Translations under genes and position numbers: made by a program | From: Engelhardtia mirabilis | Lineage (GTDB): Bacteria; Planctomycetota; UBA1135; GCA-002686595 | Assembly (NCBI GenBank): GCA_007751255.1 | Contig: CP036296.1 | Location: forward strand, 5,270,001-5,334,000 | Length of the DNA: 64,000 nt | Direction of reading: 5' to 3' | Notes under the pieces: generated by a model | The model's input: the letters and a program-made list of their open reading frames with translations, nothing else | The model's database searches: none | Told to the model about the DNA's origin: nothing | Shown here: in pieces, positions 53,974-61,729 of the stretch | Layout: every line of letters begins with the position of its first letter | Numbering within the stretch: position 1 is the stretch's first letter

Positions 53974-56226
53974 TCAGGTGGACTGGGTCTGGACGAGTTG
54001 GCTGACGGTGAACACGACGAACTCGGCCGGGCGCACGGGGGCGATGGCGATTTCAACTTTGAGCAGCCCGTTGTAGACGTCGGTCATCGTCATCGTCTGC
54101 GGCACGCCGCACTGCACGCGGAAGGCCTCGTCGGGCGTCGAGCCCATCAGGCCGCCGTCGCGCCAGAGCTGGCGCAGGAAGCCCTCGGCCGCGTTCACGA
54201 GCTTGTTCCAGGTCGCCTGGTCGTTCGACTCGAACACGGCCCACATGGTCTGCTGCTTGAGGGTGCGCTCGACGTACAGGAACAGCCGGCGCACGTTGAC
54301 GTAGCGCCACATCACGTTCTTCGTTGACGTGCGCGCGCCCCAGATCAGCATGCCCTGCCCCGGGAAGCTGCGGATCAGGTTGACCCCCGCCGGATTCAGG
54401 CTCTCGCTCTCGTCCTCGGTGAAGTCGAGCTGCATGCCCACCGGCCCGAGCACGGGGATGTTCGCCGGCGACTTCCACACGCCGACCATGTTGTCCGAGC
54501 GGTTGTAGGCACCCAGGATGTGGCCCGACGGCGGCACGTACACGGTCTTCTCGTCCGAGCTCGCGTCCAGGTTGGGCGAGCGGAACCAGGGCGCATAGAT
54601 CGCGGCGTGGGTGCTGCGGAAGCGATCGGCGAAGGTCGCCAGGGCGGTGGCGCGCTTGTTCAGGTCGCCCAGCTCCTTGGCCTCGGCCATGGGCGGCGGG
54701 TCGATCACGGCCATGCAACGGTTGTTGAAGGCGTAGTCGATAGCGGCCTGGTAGATCGGCTGGTAGGTCGAGGCCGGGGTGCTGTTGCCGTCCAGGTAGG
54801 CATCCGGGCAGGCGATCAGCGAGACATCCGGCACGCCCTTGAGCAGCGGGAAGTACTTGGTGTACTCGGTCGAAGCCGGGACTTGGTCGCTGCCAGCGTT
54901 GAGCACCGTCGCTCCCCCGGGCGCCTTGGGCGAGACCGGCTCCGCGCCCTCTACCGGCGTGTCACTGAAGGCCACGGCCTTGCCCTGGTCGACGAATTTG
55001 GACAGCCGCACCCGGTTCGAGATGCCGTTGACGACGTCTTCCTTGAGGAAGTAGCTCGGATCGCCGGGGTCGGTGCTGAGCCCCTGGTAGGCCTCGAGGA
55101 CCTTGAACGACGTGGCATCCCCCGGGTTGCGCGGGGGCACCGGCTCGACGATCTCGAGATCGAAGGTCAGCCGGAAGGCGTCACTCTGCAAGTGCAAGGG
55201 GGCTTGCAGCTCGCCGGCGGGCATCGATCCGAGCACCGTCCCATCGGTGACCACGAAGCCCACACCGTCGGGATCCGAGAAGAAGAAGGCCTGCACCTCC
55301 GGATCCGGGTCCCAGGCGCCGCTCAGGGTCTTCTTGCCAGCGGGCGTGTCGACGTTCTCGAACTGGACCCGCGTCTTGGAGTTCCAGCCGGCGATCTCCT
55401 CCGCACCGAAGGGCTTGCCAGTGTCCGTGTTGGTCAGCACCGACGCCTTGACGCTGGTGTCCGGCAGGTAGCTCACGGGAATCAGGACCGTATCGCCCTT
55501 CGCGTTCTGGGCCTCGATCGTGCCACTGCCGGCCTTGGTCTGACCATCCTTGAAGACGAATGCCCCTTCACCGTCGACGCCGCTGGTCCACTCGCCCACC
55601 TCTTCCCCCAGGGTCAACTTGGCGCCCTTGGAGAGGCCCGTGGCCGAGGGGATCGGCGCCTGCGAGATCGGCTTGAGGCGACCCCGTCCGACGTTGACGA
55701 AGTCGGCAGCGCTAGGCAGCGCGAGGGTCACGGGCACCGGAGTCAGGGGGAAGGCGGACCGAGCGGCCGTCTTCGAGGCCCGCAGGCGCAGCTTGTTGGC
55801 CCAGGTGCCACCCGAAATTGCATCCACGCGCAGGGCGATCGTGGCCGGCTTCAGATCGTCCGGCGAAGACTCGTCGAACGGATCGAGCAGGCGCTCGTAG
55901 TCCACGACGTTCTCGATCGAGGCGATCGACCAGAAAGCCGCGTCTCCGCTGTTGACCCGGCATACGTAGCACTCGCTCCCGCCGTTGAGGAAGAACGCGT
56001 AGACGCTGTCGGTGATGTAGGCGTGGGGGAACACGGCCTTGTTCTTGGGCCGCCCGCCGAAGACGGCGTAGAACTCGTTGAGGCTCTTGATCCGCCGCGG
56101 CTTGAGGGACTCACCCTGGTGAGTGAATCCGAAGAAGCAGGGCACGCCAGTCGGCACACCGCTGAGCGGCATCGGGGTCGACTGGTCCTCGAAGACGTAG
56201 ACGCCGGGAGCTGAGAGGGTCTGCAT
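53974..56226 (-). CDS. Contractile sheath protein (Afp2-4-like)
   Basis: 750 residues, longer than most eCIS sheaths. The N-terminal handshake strand and domain start are plain (LSAPGVYVFEDQSTPMPLSGVPT and VPCFFGFT, then SLNEFYAVFGG), and the conserved C-terminal domain is intact (VMWRYVNVRRLFLYVERTLKQ, WAVFESNDQATWNKL, VQCGVPQTMTMTDVYNGLLKVEIAIAPVRPAEFV). A large insertion (about 130-440), beta-rich and variable, lies between the two conserved parts and should face the particle surface. Only one sheath gene is present, whereas Afp has three. The ATG lies three bases after the stop of the upstream gene. Confidence 0.95.
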   Translation of the reverse strand: MQTLSAPGVYVFEDQSTPMPLSGVPTGVPCFFGFTHQGESLKPRRIKSLNEFYAVFGGRPKNKAVFPHAYITDSVYAFFLNGGSECYVCRVNSGDAAFWSIASIENVVDYERLLDPFDESSPDDLKPATIALRVDAISGGTWANKLRLRASKTAARSAFPLTPVPVTLALPSAADFVNVGRGRLKPISQAPIPSATGLSKGAKLTLGEEVGEWTSGVDGEGAFVFKDGQTKAGSGTIEAQNAKGDTVLIPVSYLPDTSVKASVLTNTDTGKPFGAEEIAGWNSKTRVQFENVDTPAGKKTLSGAWDPDPEVQAFFFSDPDGVGFVVTDGTVLGSMPAGELQAPLHLQSDAFRLTFDLEIVEPVPPRNPGDATSFKVLEAYQGLSTDPGDPSYFLKEDVVNGISNRVRLSKFVDQGKAVAFSDTPVEGAEPVSPKAPGGATVLNAGSDQVPASTEYTKYFPLLKGVPDVSLIACPDAYLDGNSTPASTYQPIYQAAIDYAFNNRCMAVIDPPPMAEAKELGDLNKRATALATFADRFRSTHAAIYAPWFRSPNLDASSDEKTVYVPPSGHILGAYNRSDNMVGVWKSPANIPVLGPVGMQLDFTEDESESLNPAGVNLIRSFPGQGMLIWGARTSTKNVMWRYVNVRRLFLYVERTLKQQTMWAVFESNDQATWNKLVNAAEGFLRQLWRDGGLMGSTPDEAFRVQCGVPQTMTMTDVYNGLLKVEIAIAPVRPAEFVVFTVSQLVQTQST

Positions 56227-56229
56227 GGT

Positions 56230-57024
56230 TCACTCGGAAGCGCGGAGGTTGCGTGGGGTCACGAGCCGGTGGCGCGTGACCGGCGTCGAGTAGCTCATCA
56301 TTCGGTCGACGACGCGCATCCCGTCGACAACCACCTGAAACGGGTAGTAGCGCGCATCCCAGACGCGCGCTGGACAGGAGCGGTAGATGGCGGCCTGCGC
56401 GAGGTCGGAGTCGACACAGGGCCAATCGGCCTCGATCAACTCGACCGCCGGCGCCCCCTCCTTGCCGCGCACCTCGACCACCGCGCCGCGCAGGGGGCGA
56501 CCCTGCTCGTCGGCCAGGACGATCTCGAGGGTGCTCGCGACCGGCTCGAGACGCACGACGTGCTCGGCCTTGCCGCCGGATCCGAGCTTCGCAACGGTGA
56601 GTCGCGCGACGAGGGGGCTCGCGCCTGCGCGCTCGGGTGTCGATGTCGCTCGCTCGCAGCGGTGCAGCTCACCGCAGCTCGCTGCACGAAGCGCTCGTGG
56701 ATCGATCTCGGTCGGCGCGACCGGCGCTGGCACCGCCGTCGGCGCTTCGGCGCCGGACTGCGCGCCACCGACGAGGAACGAGGACGAGACTCGGGCACGG
56801 ACCCGGGCGTCGACCAGACGGACGTCCACGCTGGTCTCCTCCGGTTGGTCACCGAGCAGCCCCTCCGCGGCCATCAGCAGGGCGTGCCCGCGCCGATAGG
56901 CGATGGTCCAACCGCTCCAGGTGGGCTCGACGACGTCGATCTCGATCGGTCCCAAGAGCTCGCCGGTGACCGCGTGCTCGACCCGCACCGCCGCCACCAG
57001 GGTGGTACCGATCACACCGGTCAT
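56230..57024 (-). CDS. eCIS-associated protein with carboxypeptidase-regulatory-like domain
   Basis: 264 residues from the ATG at 57024, chosen because it overlaps the upstream stop (ATGA). The first ~90 residues contain VEHAVTGELLGPIEIDVVEPTW and resemble Ig-fold, carboxypeptidase-regulatory-like domains; after an Ala/Pro-rich linker a second such strand pattern appears (VVRLEPVASTLEIVLADEQGRPLRGAVVEVRG). The C-terminus (RVVDRMMSYSTPVTRHRLVTP) is unrelated to anything I know. Proteins of this kind in eCIS clusters are placed beside the sheath and may be surface or cap-associated. Its exact role is unknown. Confidence 0.65.
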   Translation of the reverse strand: MTGVIGTTLVAAVRVEHAVTGELLGPIEIDVVEPTWSGWTIAYRRGHALLMAAEGLLGDQPEETSVDVRLVDARVRARVSSSFLVGGAQSGAEAPTAVPAPVAPTEIDPRALRAASCGELHRCERATSTPERAGASPLVARLTVAKLGSGGKAEHVVRLEPVASTLEIVLADEQGRPLRGAVVEVRGKEGAPAVELIEADWPCVDSDLAQAAIYRSCPARVWDARYYPFQVVVDGMRVVDRMMSYSTPVTRHRLVTPRNLRASE

Positions 57025-57626
57025 GACCCCGCTCCGGCCGCTGCAGGCCCCATCTGTGCGGGCGCGCTCGCACGCGCCGTTCGCACGCCCGGTGCCTCGC
57101 CGTCGAGGTATCCGGGCACCTGGACCGACCGGACCTGATAGTAGAGGCACAGTCGTGCTCCGCCCTGGCGTCCCCGCCACAGGGGCTCGGTCCGCTCGGG
57201 GTCGGGGGTCTCGAGACTGACGTCAAGACCTCCCAACTGCAGTCCACTGGCGCCGGCGGCCCGCTGATCGACGGCGGTCAGGTAGTCGCGGGGCTCGATC
57301 ACCGGCACGGTGTGAAAGGCTCGCAGAACGCCACCCAGAGCCGACTCCAGGCTCTCCTGGGACTTCGACTGATAGGACACCGCGTAGTGCAGGTGCAGCA
57401 GGAGCTGCGTCGGTGAACCCTTGGCGCCCGGGTTACGGCGGTAGGGTCCCTGCGGATCGGGTTCGACCCGATAGAGCTGCAGGACCAAGGTCTCGGCGTT
57501 CGCCTCCGAATCCGCTTCGGAGAACTCGCCCAGGCGCACCCAATCCTCGGGCCGCACGTCCGGCTGGGGTGGCGGAACGTGCGCACTGATGAAGCGCTGG
57601 AGCGTGCGGGAGGCGAGCAGGAGCAT
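57021..57626 (-). CDS. DUF4255/Pvc16-type tube-sheath terminator (Afp16-like)
   Basis: 201 residues from the ATG at 57626. The DUF4255 pattern is clear: LVLQLYRVEPDPQGPYRRNPGA followed by TQLLLHLHYAVSYQSKSQESLESALGGVLRAFHTVPVI, with the conserved DLxY-like block. In Afp/PVC this protein caps the distal end of tube and sheath. The last 30 residues (Ala/Pro-rich) are poorly conserved. As the first gene of the minus-strand operon it lies at the divergent control region. Confidence 0.88.
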   Translation of the reverse strand: MLLLASRTLQRFISAHVPPPQPDVRPEDWVRLGEFSEADSEANAETLVLQLYRVEPDPQGPYRRNPGAKGSPTQLLLHLHYAVSYQSKSQESLESALGGVLRAFHTVPVIEPRDYLTAVDQRAAGASGLQLGGLDVSLETPDPERTEPLWRGRQGGARLCLYYQVRSVQVPGYLDGEAPGVRTARASAPAQMGPAAAGAGS

Positions 57627-58173
57627 GGTCGGGCCTTCTCGCGCGGACCATAGCCCGTGCCGCCGACAGCACTCCACATGCACTCTCCAGTCGGGAGCGA
57701 CGGACGAGCCGTCTACGGGCGGGCGGCCCCGACCCAGCGTGGCCGGTCGGAGTCGGCCGCTCGACCAATTCCAAAGTCAGACGTCCGGCTCCCGCGGTCA
57801 CCCGAACCAAGAGGCCCTAGGGCTGCGAGCTTGGCGTCGGGGCGCTTGTTCTCGGTGTCGCGACCCTTGGCCGGAGGCAACGAAAGGCTCGGGAAGAAGG
57901 CAGAGCGGTCGCCCTGACGCGATTCGCGCGCGATCGCGCGCCCTACACGCGCCCACACCAGAACGCGATCGGATTCCCGAGCGAACAGCCGACTTCAACC
58001 TCGTGATGCGTCGCCTCGACTGCGATGGGATTGCGAGCAACTCGGCCAGTCGCACTCGAGATCGCAATGCCTGTGCAGATCGACTGAGTGCAGGTACCCT
58101 CGCTCACCGCCTGAAGTCATTGAGCGCCGCCGACAAATGATCGCCCTGCGATCGCATCGATGGAGGAAGAGGA
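57627..58173. other. Divergent control region of the eCIS locus, about 550 bp
   Basis: No gene here. It separates the minus-strand structural operon (first start 57626) from the plus-strand genes (first start 58174). A perfect 16-bp palindrome GCGCGCGATCGCGCGC (57926-57941) is a possible operator, although such GC-rich palindromes arise by chance in this genome. A strong ribosome site, GGAGGAAGAGGA, ends just before 58174. I found no -24/-12 sigma-54 promoter on either strand and cannot name a sigma-70 promoter. Confidence 0.5.
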
Positions 58174-58860
58174 ATGCAAGAGCTTCGACTCTGGCTGAAA
58201 GAGCTCCCGGAAGAGGTCTCCGAGACCGTCGAGCAGGGCGTGAAGATGCTCGCTCGCGCGAGGGACTATGCACGCGGCACGAACCACGACGAGTGGGACT
58301 TCGCGGTCGAGATCGAGCGACTGCGCGCCATCGGCTTGACCGAGTGCGAGCTGCGCTGGTTGATCTGCAAGGGCCTGGTCGCGACGGCCCTGGAGACTTC
58401 CGAATCCGGCCAGGTCGACCGAAGCTTCGAACACTCGGGTGGCATTCGCCTGGGCGATCGAAGCTGCTTCGTGGTCACCGAGTTCGGCTCCAGCTTGGTC
58501 GAAGCTCACGCGCGCGCTCCCCAGTTGGTCGATGTCCCCCTCGTGAGTGCCGCTCGGTCGCGCGCCGCGAAACCCGAATGGAACCCGTCCAGCCGACTGC
58601 TCCAGCTCGACGGACGAGTGATCAAGCACTTCCGCGTGCCGGCGAAGAACCAGGAACGGATCCTGAGCTGTTTCGCCGAGGAGGGTTGGCCCGAGCACAT
58701 CCTCGATCCCCTTCCGCCCCTGCCCTCGATCGAGCCCAAGCGTCGCCTTCAATCGGCGATCATGTGCCTCAATCGCAATCAGCGGCTGCCCCTGCTGCGC
58801 TTTCGCGGCGACGGCAACGGAACGGGCCTGTTGTGGGAGTTGCGTCGGGCGGCGAGCTGA
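58174..58860 (+). CDS. Putative DNA-binding protein divergent to the eCIS operon
   Basis: 228 residues with a very strong Shine-Dalgarno. The N-terminal half is helical (LWLKELPEEVSETVEQGVKMLARARDYA). The C-terminal 90 residues (NPSSRLLQLDGRVIKHFRVPAKNQERILSCF, WPEHILDPLPP, EPKRRLQSAIMCLNRNQ, LLRFRGDGNGTGLLWEL) follow a pattern I associate with small proteins common in Planctomycetes and likely to be a winged-helix-type DNA-binding fold; the basic PKRRL-LNRNQ stretch supports nucleic-acid contact. As the first plus-strand gene of the locus it is the best candidate regulator of the eCIS operon. No family name is certain. Confidence 0.6.
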   Translation: MQELRLWLKELPEEVSETVEQGVKMLARARDYARGTNHDEWDFAVEIERLRAIGLTECELRWLICKGLVATALETSESGQVDRSFEHSGGIRLGDRSCFVVTEFGSSLVEAHARAPQLVDVPLVSAARSRAAKPEWNPSSRLLQLDGRVIKHFRVPAKNQERILSCFAEEGWPEHILDPLPPLPSIEPKRRLQSAIMCLNRNQRLPLLRFRGDGNGTGLLWELRRAAS

Positions 58861-58905
58861 ACTCGGAAGACCTCTGAGTTCGGCACAGCGGCATTCGGAG
58901 CACGG

Positions 58906-60966
58906 ATGCCTGCGAGGCGGCGGATTCTGGCACTCGGTCGCGATCTGCTCGGGGCTGACAGCGAAGAACACTGGCAAGTAAGAACGACCTCCGTGGATTC
59001 CACCGGTAGCCCGAACGACAGCTGGCAGGACGCCAACCGGCGCCACCTGGGGCAACTGCTCAGCGCCACCTTCCTGGCGGTGGAGTCGGCCAGCCAGGGG
59101 GGTGCTGCCACCGAGGCCAGCCGGGAGCGGCACGAGCAGGCCCTCGCCGCCGCCGAGGACACCGCCGCCAGCATGGCCTCGCCGCCCCATGCGGACGTGC
59201 TCGGCGAGGTCTTCGACCTCTCCCCGTTCGAATTGTCGGTGGTCCTCCTGTGCGCCGGCTGGGAGCTCGATCGCGGCAAGCTGAGCCCTTGGCTGGGGAC
59301 CGGTGTCGGGCCGACCCTGGGCAACGCGATGGCGCTGTTGCCCGACGCCCATTGGTCGGCCAGCACCCCTGCGTCTCCGCTGCGAGCCTTTCGGCTGATC
59401 GATGTCGACGCCTCCGGTTCCCTGATCAACTCGGCGATCCGCATCGCCGAGCCTGTGCTGCACTTTCTCAAGGGCGCACCCTCGGCGTCGATCGAGATCA
59501 CGCGCCTGTCGACCCCGGCCCCGACCCCGGCCCCGACCCCGACCCCGACCCCGCTCCCGATTCCCGACCATGCCGGCGAGGTCGTCGCCCGCCTGCTCCG
59601 GCGCCCGTCCGGACCGGGTCCCGTGCAGCTGGTGGGCGACAACTGGCTGACCCTCGCGGCCGGATCGACCATCGGTCAGGCGATGGGCATCCCCGTGCGG
59701 CTGTTCCGTGCCGCCGACCTGCCCACGCGACGCGAGGAACTCGACGAGCTGCGCGTGTTGCTCGCGCGCGACGTGAGCCTGGGAGCGCTCGTGCCTCTGT
59801 TCCTCGTGGATCGGGCGGCGGGCCGCGGAGGTCTGGACGCCGTGGCCCACTGCATCGATCCTCGCCTGCCGATCGCCCTGATCGCCTCACCCGAGCCGAT
59901 CCGAATCGACCTCCCCGGCCTGCGCGCCGTGAGCCTGCCCCCGCGCAGCCATCAAGACCGGTTGGAGCACTGGCGCCAGTGCCTAGGAGCCAGGGCCGAC
60001 GACCTGGAGCCGCTGCTCGACCGATTGGTGGTCCAGTTCCGGCTCGACCCCCAACAGGTCGAGACGGCCTGTGACGCCTGGTTCGACGCCAGCGACGAAG
60101 AGCTACCGCCTGAGCCCGCCGAGCTCTGGCAGGCCTGTATCGAGGTCGCCACGCCCCAACTCGACGGCCTGGCGGAGCGCGTCCCGGCCCGCGACGGGTT
60201 CCGCGATCTCGTCCTGCCGCCCGCCCAGCGCGAGGTGCTCGACTCGATCGTCGCTCAGTCGCGACAGCGCGCGGTGGTGGACGTCCGCTGGGGCATGCAG
60301 CCGCCGGACAGCCGCGGCGGCGGCATCGCGGTGCTGTTCTCGGGCCCGAGCGGCACGGGCAAGACCCTGGCCGCCGAGGGCCTGGCCTGGGAGCTCCGAC
60401 TGCCGCTCTTCCGGGTCGATCTCTCGAGCGTCGTGAGCAAGTACATCGGCGAGACGGAGAAGCACCTCTCCAAGCTCTTCGACGCGGCCGAGGCGGGCGG
60501 CTCGGTGCTGCTCTTCGACGAGGCCGACGCCCTGTTCGGCAAGCGCAGCGAGGTCTCCTCGGCCCACGACCGCTACGCGAACATCGAGGTCAGCTACCTG
60601 CTGCAACGGCTCGAGTCCTACTCCGGCCTCGCGATCCTGACCACGAACCACCGCAGCAACATCGACGAGGCCTTCCTGCGACGGGTGCGCTTCGTGGTCG
60701 CCTTCCCGACCCCCGGTGTGCGCCAGCGACTCGCCCTCTGGCAGCGAGTCTTCCCCGACCGCGTTCCGATCGCCGACCTCGACCACGACCGCCTGGCGGA
60801 GATCGAATTGACGGGCGGATCGATCCGCAACGCCGCCCTTGTCGCGGCGAGCCTGGCTGCGGAAGCTCAGTGCGCGGTGGGCATGCCCCAGGTGTTGCGA
60901 GCCGTCCGACTCGAGCTGGCCAAGCAGGGCAAGCACCTCGCCATCCACAGCGACGAAGCGCGTTGA
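58906..60966 (+). CDS. AAA+ ATPase (Afp15-like) of the injection system
   Basis: 686 residues. The C-terminal ATPase shows Walker A GPSGTGKT (about 480-487), Walker B LLFDEAD (about 535-541), a sensor in LAILTTNHRSNIDEAF and an arginine finger in LRRVRF. The N-terminal 440 residues, with a helical bundle and a Pro/Thr-rich hinge (TPAPTP-type, about 203-218), match the non-conserved front of Afp15. The enzyme is needed to assemble or load Afp particles. The ATG at 58906, with GGAG upstream, is used; a GTG at 58993 would also fit. The gene follows the putative regulator by about 45 bp. Confidence 0.92.
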   Translation: MPARRRILALGRDLLGADSEEHWQVRTTSVDSTGSPNDSWQDANRRHLGQLLSATFLAVESASQGGAATEASRERHEQALAAAEDTAASMASPPHADVLGEVFDLSPFELSVVLLCAGWELDRGKLSPWLGTGVGPTLGNAMALLPDAHWSASTPASPLRAFRLIDVDASGSLINSAIRIAEPVLHFLKGAPSASIEITRLSTPAPTPAPTPTPTPLPIPDHAGEVVARLLRRPSGPGPVQLVGDNWLTLAAGSTIGQAMGIPVRLFRAADLPTRREELDELRVLLARDVSLGALVPLFLVDRAAGRGGLDAVAHCIDPRLPIALIASPEPIRIDLPGLRAVSLPPRSHQDRLEHWRQCLGARADDLEPLLDRLVVQFRLDPQQVETACDAWFDASDEELPPEPAELWQACIEVATPQLDGLAERVPARDGFRDLVLPPAQREVLDSIVAQSRQRAVVDVRWGMQPPDSRGGGIAVLFSGPSGTGKTLAAEGLAWELRLPLFRVDLSSVVSKYIGETEKHLSKLFDAAEAGGSVLLFDEADALFGKRSEVSSAHDRYANIEVSYLLQRLESYSGLAILTTNHRSNIDEAFLRRVRFVVAFPTPGVRQRLALWQRVFPDRVPIADLDHDRLAEIELTGGSIRNAALVAASLAAEAQCAVGMPQVLRAVRLELAKQGKHLAIHSDEAR
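59511..59553 (+). repeat. Pro/Thr codon microsatellite inside the ATPase gene
   Basis: A tandem array of CCCCGA/CCCCGG-type hexamers encodes alternating Thr-Pro/Ala-Pro. It forms the flexible hinge before the AAA+ part and is a likely site of slippage. Confidence 0.7.
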
Positions 60967-61010
60967 TGCGAAACGCCCGACGCGCTGGGATTGCTAGTGG
61001 ACTGCATCTT

Positions 61011-61065
61011 TCCACCGGTGGAGCATCCAGCCGCAATACCGTGACCCGCGCGATCGTCGATCGCG
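61011..61065. promoter_or_regulatory. Two palindromes upstream of the coiled-coil gene
   Basis: TCCACCGGTGGA (61011-61022) and CGCGATCG-T-CGATCGCG (61049-61065) are perfect inverted repeats in the 139-bp gap between the ATPase and the coiled-coil gene. Either could be an operator or a terminator/leader stem; there is no T-tract. Confidence 0.4.
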
Positions 61066-61105
61066 GTTGAACCGATTCCCGCGCGAGCGAAGAGGACCGA
61101 GAACC

Positions 61106-61681
61106 ATGTCCAACACGAGCACCCCCCAAGCGTCCCCCGCCGTGGCCGGTCCGGTCTCGGTCCTCGAAGCTACCCGCGACGCCGCCATCGCGGACGCCGA
61201 GCTGGAGTTCGAGAAGGCCAAGGTCGACCACGACAAGGCCCTCGCCACCCTCGAGCAGAACGTCGAGGGTGCCCAGAAGACCCTGACCGCCGCCAAGGCT
61301 GCCGTGGACTCGGCCAAGCAAGCCCTCGACAACGCGGCACCGAAGCTCGACGCGGCGACGAAGGACGACGCCCAGGCCCAGAAGGACGTGATCGAGGCCC
61401 AGAAGGTGCTCGACGCCGCCACCGCCAAGGCGGCCAAGAAGAAGAAGAACCTGGAAGACGCCCAGGCCCTCTTCGACGGTGCGCCCGCGGCCCTGCAGGC
61501 GGCCAAGCAGGCGCTGCGCGACGCCGAGGGCGCGGCCACCATCGCCGCGTCCCAAGCCAACGCCGATCGCAAGAAGGCCGACATCAACCTCGCCACCGCC
61601 TACGACGCCAAGGAAGACGCCCTGGCCCAGGCCAAGACCGACTACGACAAGGCCGTCGACCGCCCCGGCCGTTCGACCTGA
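61106..61681 (+). CDS. Alanine-rich coiled-coil protein near the eCIS ATPase
   Basis: 191 residues, start at the ATG 61106 with an AGAGGA ribosome site. Almost the entire chain is Ala, Lys, Asp and Glu with heptad-like spacing (LEATRDAAIADAELEFEKAKVDHDKALATL; KAAVDSAKQALDNAAPKLDAATK), so it should form long coiled coils. No signal peptide or membrane helix. Function unknown; the position directly after the AAA+ gene suggests a role with the injection system, for example scaffold, chaperone or cargo, but its own upstream palindromes could also mean separate control. Confidence 0.7.
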   Translation: MSNTSTPQASPAVAGPVSVLEATRDAAIADAELEFEKAKVDHDKALATLEQNVEGAQKTLTAAKAAVDSAKQALDNAAPKLDAATKDDAQAQKDVIEAQKVLDAATAKAAKKKKNLEDAQALFDGAPAALQAAKQALRDAEGAATIAASQANADRKKADINLATAYDAKEDALAQAKTDYDKAVDRPGRST

Positions 61682-61729
61682 AGGGACGTCGAGGGGTCTG
61701 GTTCAGACGGACTGGCGCGTCGGGGTCGG

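Noticed and set aside
36463-57626. Interpretation of the locus as a type VI secretion system or a prophage
   Set aside because: No TssJ/TssL/TssM membrane complex or ClpV is seen, and no capsid, portal, terminase or integrase genes; LysM adaptor, DUF4255 and CIS_TMP are eCIS-type.
58117-59850. 577-codon minus-strand open frame across the putative regulator and the ATPase gene
   Set aside because: It lies antisense to two genes with clear motifs and ribosome sites; its sequence is low-complexity Arg/Gly/Gln of the kind produced by the complement of GC-rich genes.
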